From the NCBI RefSeq assembly GCF_025766255.1, contig NW_026516795.1, positions 1 through 64,000 of the forward strand: a DNA stretch of 64,000 nt, written 5' to 3'. This document shows positions 1-11,547 of the stretch, piece after piece (position 1 is the first letter of the stretch; every line of letters starts with the position of its first letter). The translations under genes and the position numbers were made by a program. This DNA is from Zychaea mexicana (taxonomy: Eukaryota > Mucoromycota > Mucoromycetes > Mucorales > Lichtheimiaceae). The notes under the pieces are model-generated. The model was not told where the DNA came from and did not search any database. It saw nothing but the letters and a program-made list of their open reading frames with translations.

Positions 1-1950
1 TATCCCATGTGCGTGCTGTGTAATCCCAACTGCCGCTGACCAAAAGCATGCCCACAGGAGAAAACGTTAATGAGCTAACAGGTCCAGTGTGACCAGCCAG
101 GATATCCAGCAGCTTGCCCGTTTGCACATTCCATACGTAAATCTCGAACGTGTCGGTCGTTCCTGCGCACACGACTTCACCACTAGGATCCACCACCAGT
201 GAGGAGAACTGTACAGGGTTGGGACTCGTGAACGTTCGGAAGTTTCGATAGCGTACCAGATCGAATGCACGTACAGTTCCATCCATACTGGCGGAAAACA
301 AAACCTTGCCCTGCTTTGCAAACTCGACAGCCATCACATTGCTCTTGTGGTCGCTGAATGTGACAAAGCAAAAGCCCGACGTTGTGTTCCACACCTTGAC
401 TTTACCGTCTTCACCACCTGTTGCAAGTGTCTGTCCATCCGCAGAGTATGATAGCGACGTCATGTTGTAATAATGGCCTTGCTGCTTTAATACATAGGTC
501 TCGGATTGCCATTCCCACACCAGCAACTGACCCAGTGTTGATGAGCCAAAAGCAAGCCATTCACCAGTACGGTTGATAGTAACGGTGTCGATTTTATGTT
601 GAGAAATACTGATGATAGCATACATTTTAGTATTTCCAACCCCAGATACTGCTTGTCATCAGATACAAACTACATACCTTAATGTATGGATGTTTACAAA
701 GCTTGGCACCTCATATAGGCCAAAGACACCATTGGAAAAGCCGACGACAAGTAAGTTGCTGGGTGCAAAGAAGGCGCATGACTTGACTTTGATATTGTTT
801 TGGTTGAAATAATGTTTTCCTGATATCCGCCATTGGGCTTTGTCGACACGGTTAGCTTCGCCATCATCAACATCCATTTCGTCCTCGTCGTCAGAATCGC
901 GTGCAGCTGCTCTCGTTCGGTATTGCCAGTGGAAAAGAGCACCGTCTTTACTAATGGTATATATCTAACATTCAGGTATCATCAAGAGTTATTACACGAA
1001 TAATTCTAATCTGAGAATATAGATCGAGGAAACATACATTTTGCATATCATCGGAAAACCATGCACCGAGTACCGAATTACGATGGCCTGCCAATGTTTG
1101 TGGAACGTAGTCTTTTGAAGCATCCATACGATAAAGGCGTACTGTCATGTCACTCGACGACGTTAAAAAGTATCTACAGAAAGATCAAGAACGGAATTGG
1201 TGGCTGTTGTCATCACCTTTAAAGGACCAAGAATACATACTTTGAGTCCGGGCTCCACGATATGTTGAGAATATCGTCATAGTGGCCGCCGATGGTCTTG
1301 TGCTTCACAAAGGGAGCAAATTCCCGGTTGAAGCCTGGTGCTTTCCAAATTTCGACGTATTTTTCGTGGCTGGCGGCAATCCATTTGCCGTCAGGACTGA
1401 ATTGGATTGCTTTGACAGGTGCTTTGAAGTTAAAGTGGGCGATCAAAACTCGTCGTGGAAGGTTGATCAACAATGCTCGACCATCTAAATGTTATCCAGA
1501 GCGTTAGTATATGCTTGCTTACAGCGCACTAAATAATTCTCTTCTCTTTTCTTATTTTCGATAGTCGAGCGCGAACCTTTATCGATCGTAACCAGTAGTG
1601 TAGCGTTTGGTGAGAGTGCCATGAGTTTAATATCTTTTCGCATTTCGACCGGTAAAGTCAAGGACTTGTTGCTGCACGAGAGAGAAAAGCAGTAACATGT
1701 TAATAATTGCTTCTCATATGTACTACTAAGTATAGAGTTGGAAAGAACATACTTGACTAGATCAAATACCGAAACACGGTTGCCGACGGGACTCAAGATC
1801 GAGTTGCCGTCTGGCGTAAATATCAGGTTGCCTGCTGTATAGACAGTGCCGCATAGGTTGGAAAACTACGATTGCAAAAATGTTAGTTATGGAATGCCAA
1901 TTCCCAAAAAAAAAGTTCAATTGAGTGCACACCTTAAATCCTGTCTTCAT
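1..1950 (-). CDS. PWP2: PWP2/UTP1 WD40 protein of the SSU processome, 3' part cut by window edge
   Basis: The reading frame starts at ATG 1950 (MKTGFKFSNLCGTVY...) and runs leftward through several short GT-AG introns (first intron about 1866-1932) until it leaves the window at base 1. The translation matches PWP2 closely from the first residue: the N-terminal FSNLxGTVY and SPVGNRVSVFDL blocks, then successive WD40 repeats with HFNFKAPVKAIQFSPDG, LGQLLVWEWQSETYVLKQQGH, GGEDGKVKVWN, ASMDGTVRAFDL and RYRNFRTFTSP. An acidic linker (SDDEDEMDVDD) lies near 880-900, where other PWP2 proteins have a variable acidic insert. Known role of the family: a tandem beta-propeller protein in the UTP-B subcomplex of the nucleolar small-subunit processome, needed for early 18S pre-rRNA processing. 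The C-terminal second propeller and Utp12 domain lie outside the window. Identification is very secure; exact internal splice sites are less so. Confidence 0.93.
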
Positions 1951-2144
1951 CGATCGAGTATTTTTTAAATGAAATAGATCAGTGCGAAAAAAAAAGTTCG
2001 GGATAAAGCAAGATAAGTTGTCAAAGAAAAAATGGTCACGGTCAGCCGAAAATGCGGGCGATTTTTTAAAGTTCGACATGGAAACGGTGCGAGAGTCTCT
2101 GCATACCCTTCTTGTTTTATTTCACCTTTTTACCCCGCAAACCT

Positions 2145-3817
2145 ATGCGTTTTTGTCCGAGTTGCAAAGACAACGCCAGCTCTAGAAGCTCACTATCCAA
2201 CAACAACAACAACAATAACAATAATAACAGCAAGTCCAAAAAGTGAGTTTGAAAGAGAAATACGTACTGTACGCTTATGTTTAACTAAACTAGCAAGTCA
2301 GCAGCAGCAGCAGCAACAGCAACACGAGCTCCAGTGACAACGAAGAGGGGTTTATAGAACCAAAGTTTCCCATCAGTCAGTACGAGTTTATTGAAGGACG
2401 CAATTTTCGACAATTGAGTGGAGCTTCTCCATTCTTACCCTGCGATGACGAGGAAAGCGAACGGTTGCAACTAAATTATCTATTGTTCAAGTGAGTTACC
2501 AACCTACAAAAGACGGTCATCTCGGACGCTTTTCTCAGGGCAACCACAATTCTCAACGTGCTAATTTTTCCTCTCTATCGTAGAACTGTTTTTAAAAAGT
2601 AACGTAATATACAGCAGCCCATATTCTACTGATTTGATTGACCGTATCTAACCACCTTTTCTTATTTGAAAAGAACGCACTTTCCGCCTATTGAAGATGA
2701 TCTGAAACGAGGCATTCGCGTTCTCACTGTCAGGTAAGCCTGAATAGCATAGAAGCAGTGCAAGAACAAACATCCGAAACTCAACAAGACGCTTCATTTG
2801 GTCCATGTAGGATTGGACCTGGACATTGGGTCAAAGTAAGTTTCTGCATACTTCATTACAGTTGCTCACTGTATTTTATCTGACGGTGATTCTTTGTTTT
2901 GATATGACACTTTTAGGATATGGCAGAAACATATCCAAATTCGCATTTCACAGGCACTGATGAGGTCATTTATCCGATCAGGTAAAATTGCACAACCATC
3001 CGTAAATTAAGTTGTCTTTATTGTCACTCATGATCTCGTGTATTTGATCAAACTATCAAGTGATCCGCCGCCCAACTGTCATCTGAGGATAGCCAACGCA
3101 GCCAAAGGGCTTCCATTTGCAGACAACACGTTTGACTATGTCGCCCAACACGATACCATTCTCACATATACCCGAGAAGAGTGGGACAAGGCTATTGCTG
3201 AATTAGTTCGAGTGTTAAAGCCTGGCGGATGGCTTCAACTGGGTAAGGAAATAATGTCCCTTTTTTTTACACAAAAGACGGACACAGAAAAGGTCTTACG
3301 AAGCGCTTCCTGATTTAGTGGAGACCAGCGGGATTCTACAGGACGTCGGTCCAAATCTGTCAATATGGTTAATGCGAGGTAACACTGATTACATTAAACT
3401 TTTGGAGCACAAATGATAAAGTTGCACATGGCTAACGTAACGTTGTTCTGCTGTGCGTCTGCCGTGTCTCTTCTTGCCTACACAGTGACAGTCTCACTTC
3501 AAACACGCAACATCCATCTGAAATTCGGTCCTAAGCTGCACGAGGTCCTTGAAGCACATAGTGGCGTGACAGACGTTACCTACTCCCATCGCTCCATTCC
3601 CATCGGTTGGCTGGGCAAATTGGGTGATCTTGGGCTTGAATGTTTGGAGCGCATGTTTGACTCAATGAAACCGAGGCTGTGTGATGACTGGTCGATGAAC
3701 TTGCAAAAATATGAAAAGATGGCACAGGCAGCGGCAAAAGAGTGCCAGGAATTCAGGAGTTGGACAAATATCCACTATGCATATTGTAGAAAGAAGCTTC
3801 CTAACGAGGATGAATAA
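2145..3817 (+). CDS. SAM-dependent methyltransferase-like protein, possibly decaying
   Basis: Hand-built exons: 2145-2242, 2302-2490, 2674-2733, 2811-2835 (25 nt), 2917-2981, 3061-3242, a seventh exon ending at 3378, and 3486-3817. The N-terminus is an Asn/Ser-rich low-complexity tail. It is followed by a class I methyltransferase fold: FPISQYEFIEGRNF, an N-terminal helix with LNYLLFK, a motif I region, TYPNSHFTGTDEV (acidic loop), GLPFADNTFDYVAQHD and ELVRVLKPGGWLQL. This layout is typical of the fungal unknown-substrate methyltransferases of the Methyltransf_11/25 type. Two features are odd. Motif I, normally VLDVGCGPG, reads VLTVRIGPG, so the acidic residue and one glycine are missing. The join between the sixth and seventh exons cannot be made in frame with any nearby AG; the A4 run at 3288-3291 looks one base too long. 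It may be a pseudogene, an assembly error or an unusual splice. Substrate unknown. Confidence 0.7.
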
Positions 3818-4011
3818 TTTTGTATTGACACGCCCACTTGTATTTCCTTACCCTTTCATATTATATATGCGCTCATACACACTTGCACACCCTATACGTA
3901 TACTACACGACAACAACTGTACTGATATCACCTGTTACTTATTCATATATACATACATATTCCCTGCTGTCTGACTTTTATTATTGATAATGGTATAATA
4001 AACAAGCATTA

Positions 4012-4909
4012 CTAGTCCTCCATGACAATATTTGACCGTGATGAAGACTGTGAGTCGCTTTGGGCAAATGCGTCAATGCTCAGCGGTTCCGCAGGATGAT
4101 GCTCTTGTCGAGGCGTCGACAAAGGTGATTCCACATCGTCAAATCCCATAAATTCAAATTGTGCTGCGTTTGCTCTGTGCTGACTGTCATATCCATGGTT
4201 GTTGTAGTAATGCATCTCAGGATCCGACAGTTCACGAAACCGGTTCCTGCATCAAATAACCTCGTGTTAGTCATGTTACACATGCAGCTGGCTAACTAAC
4301 TAGTACTGGTACTTCAATAGCAGCATTACATGGATGCTCCTAGATCGTCAAGCTATAGTTGTTCAAGACAGCATAATTACATTAGTGAAAGGCATTCTAT
4401 GGAGGTTTCCGGACCCTTTTTCTTCTTCACCTTGAGCATGAGGTTTTTTAAACCGACTTCTTTTTTATGGAAATTTTCCAAGTTTTGCTGGTAGCCGTGT
4501 TCGATCTCATTATTTTCGCTAAATTGTTGGAGGGTGCTCTGTTTTTGACTGGGTAAAAAAAAAGTTTAAGGCGGATGTTTCCAAGATAAACATGGTCCTG
4601 AGAAAGGCCCACTATCTCTTTCTTACGGCAAGTCAGTAATATTCTCCAGAGCAATGTGATCACGAGCCAGGTCAATTTGTTTGCGACGAATGACATCGAG
4701 TTCCCGGAAGATTCGTTCAGTGTCTCTTCCTTTAATCCAGTATTTGGTTTTCATAAGATTAAAATGTAGTTGCAGCCACATGAGAAATAAAGAATGCTTT
4801 TTATAGAGATCCCAGTACCAAAGACACGTGCTTCACCGCTAGCAAACATACGGTCCATTCGTTTGAACTCCATCTCCAGACTCATCAAAACATGATTGTG
4901 GTTTTGCAT
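4012..4909 (-). CDS. Small coiled-coil protein of unknown function, five exons including a 23-nt microexon
   Basis: Exons on the minus strand: 4909-4852, 4729-4627, 4548-4431, 4352-4330 and 4246-4012. All phases agree and give a 178-residue protein ending in NIVMED. The first 90 residues are strongly helical and charged (MEFKRMDRRDTERIFRELD, RRKQIDLARDHIAL, an LQQFSENNEIEHGYQQ stretch), consistent with a coiled coil. The segment LDDLGASMNRFRELSDPEM is assembled across the microexon. The C-terminal 80 residues are polar, Ser/Gln-rich and probably disordered. No catalytic motif, signal peptide or membrane segment is visible. I do not recognise the family. The start ATG at 4909 was chosen because it gives a good exon 1 with a GTATGT donor. 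It is convergent with the methyltransferase-like gene, with stops 194 bp apart. Confidence 0.65.
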
Positions 4910-6127
4910 AATAATTATAATAATGATAATAAAGGGGTCATGCCCGCTGCACCCTGACTTCGGGGAGACAGAGCCCTGATCTTATTACAGTAACCACTCC
5001 GCTGCAGCCCCACTCTCATTGTGTGTGTGCCACCTCAACCTCAATCCGTCAATGGTACTTTGTAAACAATTACTCTTTTAGAGGAACTGACAAACAGACG
5101 ACAGTGGTCACGCTCGATGGTACCTCTACTGGCATACAAAAACCTGCTAGCAACAAATTCAATTAAACTACCACGATGCTAAAGTGGAACAGCATATACT
5201 TGCAGAGAAGAAGAGGAGAGCGAGTGTGTATGGCTATGATCCCGTGCTGTGCTTAGAGATCTACACCCACAGCACTAGCTACTGCCAGCACTCGGTGTGA
5301 CCCCACTTCATCGGATACGAGATGAGTGCCTCCATTGCCCCAAACTCCTCGTCTGCTGCATCAGGTTTTACCTGAGGGTTGTCTTCTGCCAGCAGTATGT
5401 TACATAGAGTAAAGCACTTTATGAATTTTCATAGGATTGTTTCTTCTTCGACTGAGATGATGATACATCTTCCATGTTTGATAAATACAATTCATCCTTC
5501 CTTTTTCTGTGTGCGCGTGTTTTGTTTTGTCTCCCTCAATCCTTTTTTGATAGAGAACATGAGCTTACCGCACTAAAAGTGCCAAAATTAGATGATCGAG
5601 TGAGGAAGTAGATGTCACCAAGGTTCTGTTTGACACATCAACTATATAAAGAGTGTATAAAAGGCAGAGCTGTCTATTTCACAACCAATTTCATGGACAC
5701 ATAGTGTTCTTCCACACAGACCTTTGAGCTTTTATTTAGGCAGAAGAGCTTTATATCCAAGCAGGGAAGATTTTTATTCAAGCAGATGCGCCATAAATAA
5801 AAGTCATCAATCGCTCTATAGTTAAACAAGTACGTGTCATAGTATGTGATATGTATTGAGGAGACAAGGGTCGAGCAGACACATGTTTGTATCTATTCAT
5901 ATGATATCAAACGTAACCCTCAAAGTTGCAAACGCACAGGCAACGAAGTAGAAGGTCGGCGCGAGTGCTCATGACTTAATTTTGGTGTCGGTCCAGACAA
6001 GCAGAGCAAGCAGCAACAGCAGCAGCAGCAGTAAGCACAAACTCCGTTGTTAAAAACTTTTTTGAAGGAACCCGCTGCTTAGTTTCTTTTCACTTTTTTC
6101 TTTGTAAAAAAAACCGTAATTCACACC
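4910..6127. other. Intergenic region between the coiled-coil gene and the PA2G4 homologue
   Basis: No convincing gene is visible. The stretch holds short spurious frames only, a CAG-type triplet run just upstream of the PA2G4 start (about 6008-6030) and a pyrimidine-rich leader (about 6080-6110). The left part should contain the promoter of the leftward coiled-coil gene and the right part that of the rightward PA2G4 gene, but no clear TATA box could be assigned. Confidence 0.5.
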
Positions 6128-7685
6128 ATGGCTGACAAGACCCAACAACCAGAGGTTCCCACCACCATTGCCGACTCGAACGTCATGTCCAAGTACAAGG
6201 ACGCCGCCACTCTTGCTAACGGTACGCCTTCTTTTGCTTTGCCCGTGGCAATAATAGATTGATTTATTAGACGTGTTTTCAATTGACAGATTTTATACTT
6301 TTTTCTTTTTGACTTGTATTAGGTGCTCTTGACAAGGTCATTGCTCTTTGCGTTGACGGTGCCAAGATTATGGATATCTGCATTGCTGGTGATAATGCTA
6401 TTGTCGAGGCCACCAAGGGCGTCTACACTAAGAAGAAGTTCTCCAAGGGTAAAAACACAAACGAAAGCAACGGGCAAAGAGCCTTTGAGAGACGACAACT
6501 TAACGCATATGATAATCCTAGGTATTGGTTTCCCCACCACCATCTCGGTCAACAACTGCGTTGCCCACTTCTCGCCTCTCCCCAGTGATCCTGAGGCTAG
6601 CACCGTTTTGAAGGATGGTGACGTTGCCAAGATGTAAGTTATAATTGTGCTTGAAAAAGAGACAAGAGAGAGAGAGAACAAAGATCAATCTATGGTATCA
6701 TGGCGTGTTGATAGAGCGACAGAAGCAAAAAGAGAGAGAATGGACCTTGGGTAGCTAACGGGGAAGGATGGTCCTTGCATTCCGTGATATAGTCAACTTG
6801 GTGTCCAGATCGATGGCTTCTGCTCGACCGTCGCTCACACGCTCGTTGTTGGCGCTTCCGCCGAAAAGCCCGTGACTGGTGAGAAAGCCGATGTCATTCA
6901 AGCTGCTCACACTGCCTTGGAAGCTGCTTGCCGCTTGATCCGCCCTGGCAGCAAGGTATGACAAGAAGATACCTCTTTTTCTTTCATGCTGCTGCAACCT
7001 TGTCTAACACAATTGATGTCTCTACGGTTTTTCATTTCTCGTTTAGAACATGGAAGTCACCAAGGTCGTTGACGAGATCTCCAACACATTCAACACCAAG
7101 CCTGTAGAGGGTATGTTGACCCACCAGCAGCTCAAGGACAAGACCGATGGCAAGAAGCAGATCATCTTGAACCCTACCGAGGCACACATGCGCGACTTTG
7201 AGCGCTGCACGTTCGAGGAGAACGAAGTCTACGCCGTCGACATTTTGATCTCGAGCGGTGAAGGCAAGGTCCGCCAACTCAATGCCCGTACCACCGTCTA
7301 CAAGAAGACCGACAGCCGCTACCAGCTCAAGATGAACACCTCGCGCCAGGTCTTGCACGAAATCAAGAACACTGCCGGCCAGTTCCCCTTCTCCCTCCGC
7401 CAGCTTTCGGACGAGCGCAAGTCGCGCATGGGCATCGTCGAGTGCGCCAAGCACCAGTGCGTCATTCCCTACGATGTTGTCTACGAGCGTGAGGGTGCCG
7501 TTGTTGCCCAGTTCTTGACCACCCTTTTGGTTACCAAGAACGGCAACGTCATGGCAACCGACCCCAAGTTCAACCCTGCTGTGATCAAGTCGGACAAGGC
7601 CATCAAGGACGAGGAAATCTTGAAGCTCTTGGCCACTCCCTTGAAGGAGCCCTCTGCCAACAAGAAGAAGGCTGAGAAGAAGTAA
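6128..7685 (+). CDS. PA2G4/EBP1 homologue (methionine-aminopeptidase-fold, ribosome-associated)
   Basis: Exons 6128-6221, 6323-6448, 6522-6633, 6793-6955 and 7047-7685 give 377 residues. The protein has the pita-bread fold layout of PA2G4/EBP1: [15 protein letters not shown] near the start, [78 protein letters not shown], and a Lys-rich tail (NKKKAEKK) that in the human protein binds RNA and the nucleolus. Known members bind 60S ribosomes near the exit tunnel and act in ribosome assembly and growth control; they have no peptidase activity. Here the Asp of the KIDLG motif, one of the two former metal-ligand Asp positions of MetAP2, is Gln (KIQLG) at the exon 3/4 junction, in line with loss of catalysis. 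Exon 5 uses strongly biased, C-rich codons, which suggests high expression. Confidence 0.92.
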
Positions 7686-8008
7686 AAAAGAAAAAAAAGA
7701 CCCGTTTGTTTATATCGTTGTTTCACGTAGACCCACTACCCTTTCTCCATCTCTCTCTCTCTCTCTCTCTCGCAAAAAATCGCATTTGTATGTTTGTATC
7801 ATCAACATTAGCAGCATCATCCAAAAATAACAATAAAAAACATAGTCCAGCCAAGCCAGTGGGTTGCCGTCAAATCGTGATTGGCCTGGCGGTGTAACAT
7901 ACGTGTAAAATAAAAGATAATGCCGGTCCTATTTTTTTTTGTTTCCTCTTTCTCTCCTGCTTTTCTTCGTTCTGCACACCACACACACACTCCATTAGAC
8001 CAGCAACG
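7686..8008. other. Intergenic spacer with a CT microsatellite
   Basis: It holds the 3' end of the PA2G4 gene and the promoter and leader of the OHCU decarboxylase gene. A (TC)n tract lies at about 7751-7770, and a pyrimidine-rich leader with a short CA run sits immediately upstream of the ATG at 8009. No gene is seen. Confidence 0.5.
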
Positions 8009-8660
8009 ATGCTTCCCTCCATCCAGCAGCTCAACAGCGAATCCGCACAAGTCTTCATCGAGACTGTCAACACCCTTTTCGAGACAGCCCCTCCCCTTGC
8101 CGACCGTCTGCTTGCTGCACGCCCCTACGAATCCTATGCCAAACTTATTGACTTTGCCGAATCAATCTGCCTCGGTCCCGAATTGAACGAACAAGAAAAG
8201 TTGGACATTATCAACGCACACCCAAGAATTGGTGCATCCAAGGCCAACTTGTCGGCCATGTCTCTGCGAGAACAAGGATACACGGATCGTCAGGCCGCTG
8301 TCTCCAACGAGGATGAACAAGTCAATGCCGAGTTGGCTCGTTTGAACCAGGTTAGAAGAAAAACACATCATGCTTTATGAAGATCAACGGGTTGCTGTGA
8401 GGATCCATTATTGCCTCGCTACTTTATACTCACTTTTGCTTCTACTGCTTCCTTTGTCCTTTTCTTAACAGGAATACGAAGACAAGTACGGATTCAACTT
8501 TGTTGTGTTCGTCGCCGGTCGACCTAGAGCACAGATCATTCCTGTCATCAAGGAGCGTATGGCCTCGGGTGACCGTCAGAAGGAAATGGTGACAGGAATG
8601 ACGGATATGATGTTGATTGCTCGGGATCGTCTTCAGAAGGCTGCCGTTGCTAAAATATAG
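8009..8660 (+). CDS. URAD: OHCU decarboxylase (2-oxo-4-hydroxy-4-carboxy-5-ureidoimidazoline decarboxylase)
   Basis: Two exons, 8009-8350 and 8472-8660, encode 176 residues, the normal size for the family. Diagnostic blocks are present in order: LFETAPPLADRLLAARPY, LDIINAHPRIGA (the conserved catalytic His lies in this AHP motif), [44 protein letters not shown]. The enzyme performs the last step from urate to S-allantoin, decarboxylating OHCU stereospecifically after urate oxidase and HIU hydrolase. No PTS1-like C-terminus is seen (it ends AVAKI), so a peroxisomal location is not supported by the C-terminus. No other uricolytic gene is in the window. Confidence 0.93.
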
Positions 8661-9191
8661 TGTGACCACAAATATACCTTTGTCGCTATTTCAAACCATA
8701 TCCGACTGTCTTTGTGTAACTCCGAGAGGTATAATGATCCTGCATTTGTGGGGGGGGTCGTGTGGACGTACTCCACACCGTTTTGGTCTTACGATGGCCC
8801 CCACATTTGAATCATCAACGGCTCTTCTGGAGCCTTGTCTATACCGGCTGAAGAGATCTCTGGTGGGGAAGTGGAGAGAGGGTGATTTGCATTGATCAAA
8901 GGTGCTCATACTGTGTTTCACTTCGTACCGGACATCCTCCCCGATATGCGATATCCCATTTTCACGTATAGTCTTACACACCAATGCATGCTATGATAGC
9001 ACTTCCTTATAGACCAAGACACACATAATTTCAAAATACCCTCGCCATCCCCTTCGTTGTTGGTCACACTACTAAGCATTTTTTGCACCGATATCATTCG
9101 CAACGGCAGATCTTTGTTGTTTTTGCATTCTAAAATGATGAGTTTTCCATCATGTTTTTGGTCATCAGTTAATTGCACCCTATGCTTTATT
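8661..9191. other. Intergenic region between convergent genes
   Basis: This is the space between the OHCU decarboxylase stop and the V-ATPase H 3' end. It contains a G8 run near 8752 and an imperfect inverted pair (a CATTTGTGGGGG-like arm near 8742-8760 and a CCCCCACATTTG arm near 8798-8811). No coding sequence is supported. Confidence 0.4.
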
Positions 9192-11547
9192 TCAAAAAAC
9201 CCTGTTTTGATATATTAGTTACTGACAACAACAGAATGTAATTGTATTGAAACGATTCTGGACTATGTGTGATAACTTACCATGCTTGGTGCATATACTT
9301 TTGCACCGCAGAAAGTGCTTGGTATCGTACATCTTGATCCTCGTGGGTCATCAGTTCCATGACCCGCTGCTTAGCCCCAACTTCTTGTAGAACCCTAGTA
9401 TCGAATGGGCAACGTAATACATTTTAACCATTACAACCCTTTCCCTCTTTTCATTTGGTTGCGACCTGTTTGATTCGTTTCACTTACTTCTTGCCCTGTT
9501 TTGACGCATATTTGGAATATTGACCGATGTCATTGGCAGCTACAGACAAGATCACAGGGCTAGTTGCTGTACTGAGGATACGCGCTAGTTGTCTAATAAT
9601 CATCCAACCTAATCAGATTTCTTTTCTTTCCCATATCTACACATATGCCAAGATACCACTTAGCGTGCATAATATGTGTAACGAACCTTAGCAACTGGAA
9701 GTTATTTTCTTCAAGCCGAGAAGCATTCTCCTTCCAGAAAGTCTCGGATTTGTGTGGAGGTGACCATTCAAGTTTGCCCGTTTCGACCTCGGATGCATAT
9801 TGTTCAAACGTGCTGTTCGAGTAATGATGGGTGATGTTGGTTTCTTGTTTTTTTTAAAAGAAAGAAACTACAGTAGAAATCATGAAATCGCTTACGTCAA
9901 GCTTTGGAAGTTTTCCTGAAGGCGTTCTTTCACGTAATCGATATCCTCCAAAATATCGGGATCCGACCACTTTCGCGTGCTCAAGTTTTCAGTGAAGGGG
10001 AGCAGCTTGGCAACAAGCATTGATGCAAGGTTTTCGGAGGGAGCCTTCTCAACAAGATTCTACATATAATACACGTTCCATTTTCAGTGATAAAGGTTGT
10101 TCTTCTCGTACATAGGGAGGAGGCGGGGGGTCATGCTTAATTAGGATACCTTGAGAGTAGCGATGGCAACACGGATTACTTTTTCTTTCATGGCTGCCTT
10201 GGCAATATCTGTAAGCTTTGGAATGATGTCATAGAGCCTATTATCATATACAATATGAGCATGAAGGAAGAACATCAAAGAAGCAGTGAAGCAAGTCTAC
10301 AGCGGAAACGGTAATGCTTACTTGTTGATTTTGCTGGCAATTTCAGTTTCAAAAGTCAACAACCACAAGCAGAAGATGGTCTGATACTGCATTTGTGGTG
10401 TAGCTGTCGACTTGTCAAGGTTAAACACGAGTCTACAGAATTCATCTTCGATTAAACCTTATTCCAATCACCAGGATTACAAAGAAGAGCAAGGGCGCTG
10501 ATTTGTTTGTTTTTTTCTGCTTACTCTTTAATGGTATTTTGAGTGTTCCAGAATGGCATACGGAATTGGCGTACGCGGAGTAAAGATTCCACTTCTTGCA
10601 CCACCACATCCACGACCTCGGGCTTACGGCTAGCCAACTGTTCACTGATCCAGCGCCACAAGTCTGAAAGGTCGAGTGAGCCAGGATTAGGTGCAGAGCT
10701 GTCAAAACGGCCATCCCGTCTCTTTTTAGTAATCTTTCTGTAAGATAGTTCGTGGTAAAACGGAAAAATACATACCATGCGAGAATTGTCAGGATCTTAC
10801 TGGCTTGAAGCGAAGTAAATTCATCCTGCAGATGTAACGCCCTACACGTAACCCCACATGCGTCAGTCTTTTCATTTTTTACATCTTCTCAAACTTACCC
10901 CGGGAGATGCAGCGAGAGAAATAAAAGTGTAAATAAATAAATACTGCTTACTTGAAGAACGGGCCAAAAGGATACGACTCGTCTTCAGCTGACACGTCAT
11001 GGAAATACTGAGCATTCTCATCGTGTCCTAGGTGCATAGATGTCAAGTTTTGTTAAGATAACAGAACACGAGCAAACCTTTTGAAGATCCAATCATCCCA
11101 CAACTTGCATAAGAAAACGAACCTGAGAGGATGTTGTCGGCGAGAATACATACGTACTGCACCGTGTCGGGTCGAGATAAGTTCTGCAAGAGGTGGAGAA
11201 TGAGCGATGCGTATGTCGTGCCCTTGGCTTGAACTGCCGATTGGACTTGTTCCGGCGAACGTTTGTCGATGGCTTTAATTAATTCTACTTGGTTATGTGT
11301 CACCAAATTAGCGCGTTCGTATGCCTGTAGTGTTTATTAATAATGTCGAGATGAGTGCGTGCGAGTGTGTCAATCGTGTATACGTGTGTTTCGGGTGGAC
11401 GGTTGAACTGTTCTTGACAATGTGGAATCTTCTATTATTTTTTACCTCCCAAACAATAGACTTGCTGCTAATTTGAGCAGCTTTCTTGTCGAGGTAGGCA
11501 TTGGTAACCAAGGCGAGTGGTACTTCTGGTACGGTCTCGTCCCCCAT
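9192..11547 (-). CDS. VMA13: V-type H+-ATPase subunit H
   Basis: A many-exon gene starting at ATG 11547 (MGDETVPEVPLALV). First exons on the minus strand: 11547-11446, 11324-11123, 11027-10952. Recognisable family blocks follow in order: SRPDTVQYVCILADNIL, YQTIFCLWLLTFE, LYDIIPKLTDIAK with EKVIRVAIATLKN, LEDIDYVKERLQE, FEQYASEVETGKLEWSPPHKS, ETFWKENASRLEENNFQLLR, VILSVAANDIGQY and HEDQDVRYQALSAVQKYM. The protein is an armadillo-repeat-like subunit of the V1 sector; in known members it couples and silences ATPase activity when V1 leaves V0. It acidifies the vacuole and fits functionally with the vacuolar ABCC transporter in this window. The last exon is uncertain: either the frame stops at TAA 9277-9279, or a donor at 9280 joins a tiny exon ending in TGA at 9192 with AATAAA just after; the latter is shown. 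The fourth exon junction (about 10730-10800) is also ambiguous. Confidence 0.9.

Noticed and set aside
7032..7454. 140-codon minus-strand frame opposite PA2G4 exon 5
   Set aside because: Shadow of the codon-biased coding exon.
10966..10978. GTATCCTTTT on the minus strand, identical to a U12-type 5' splice site
   Set aside because: It lies inside coding sequence of V-ATPase subunit H (ESYPFGPFF) and has no paired branch site; treated as chance.
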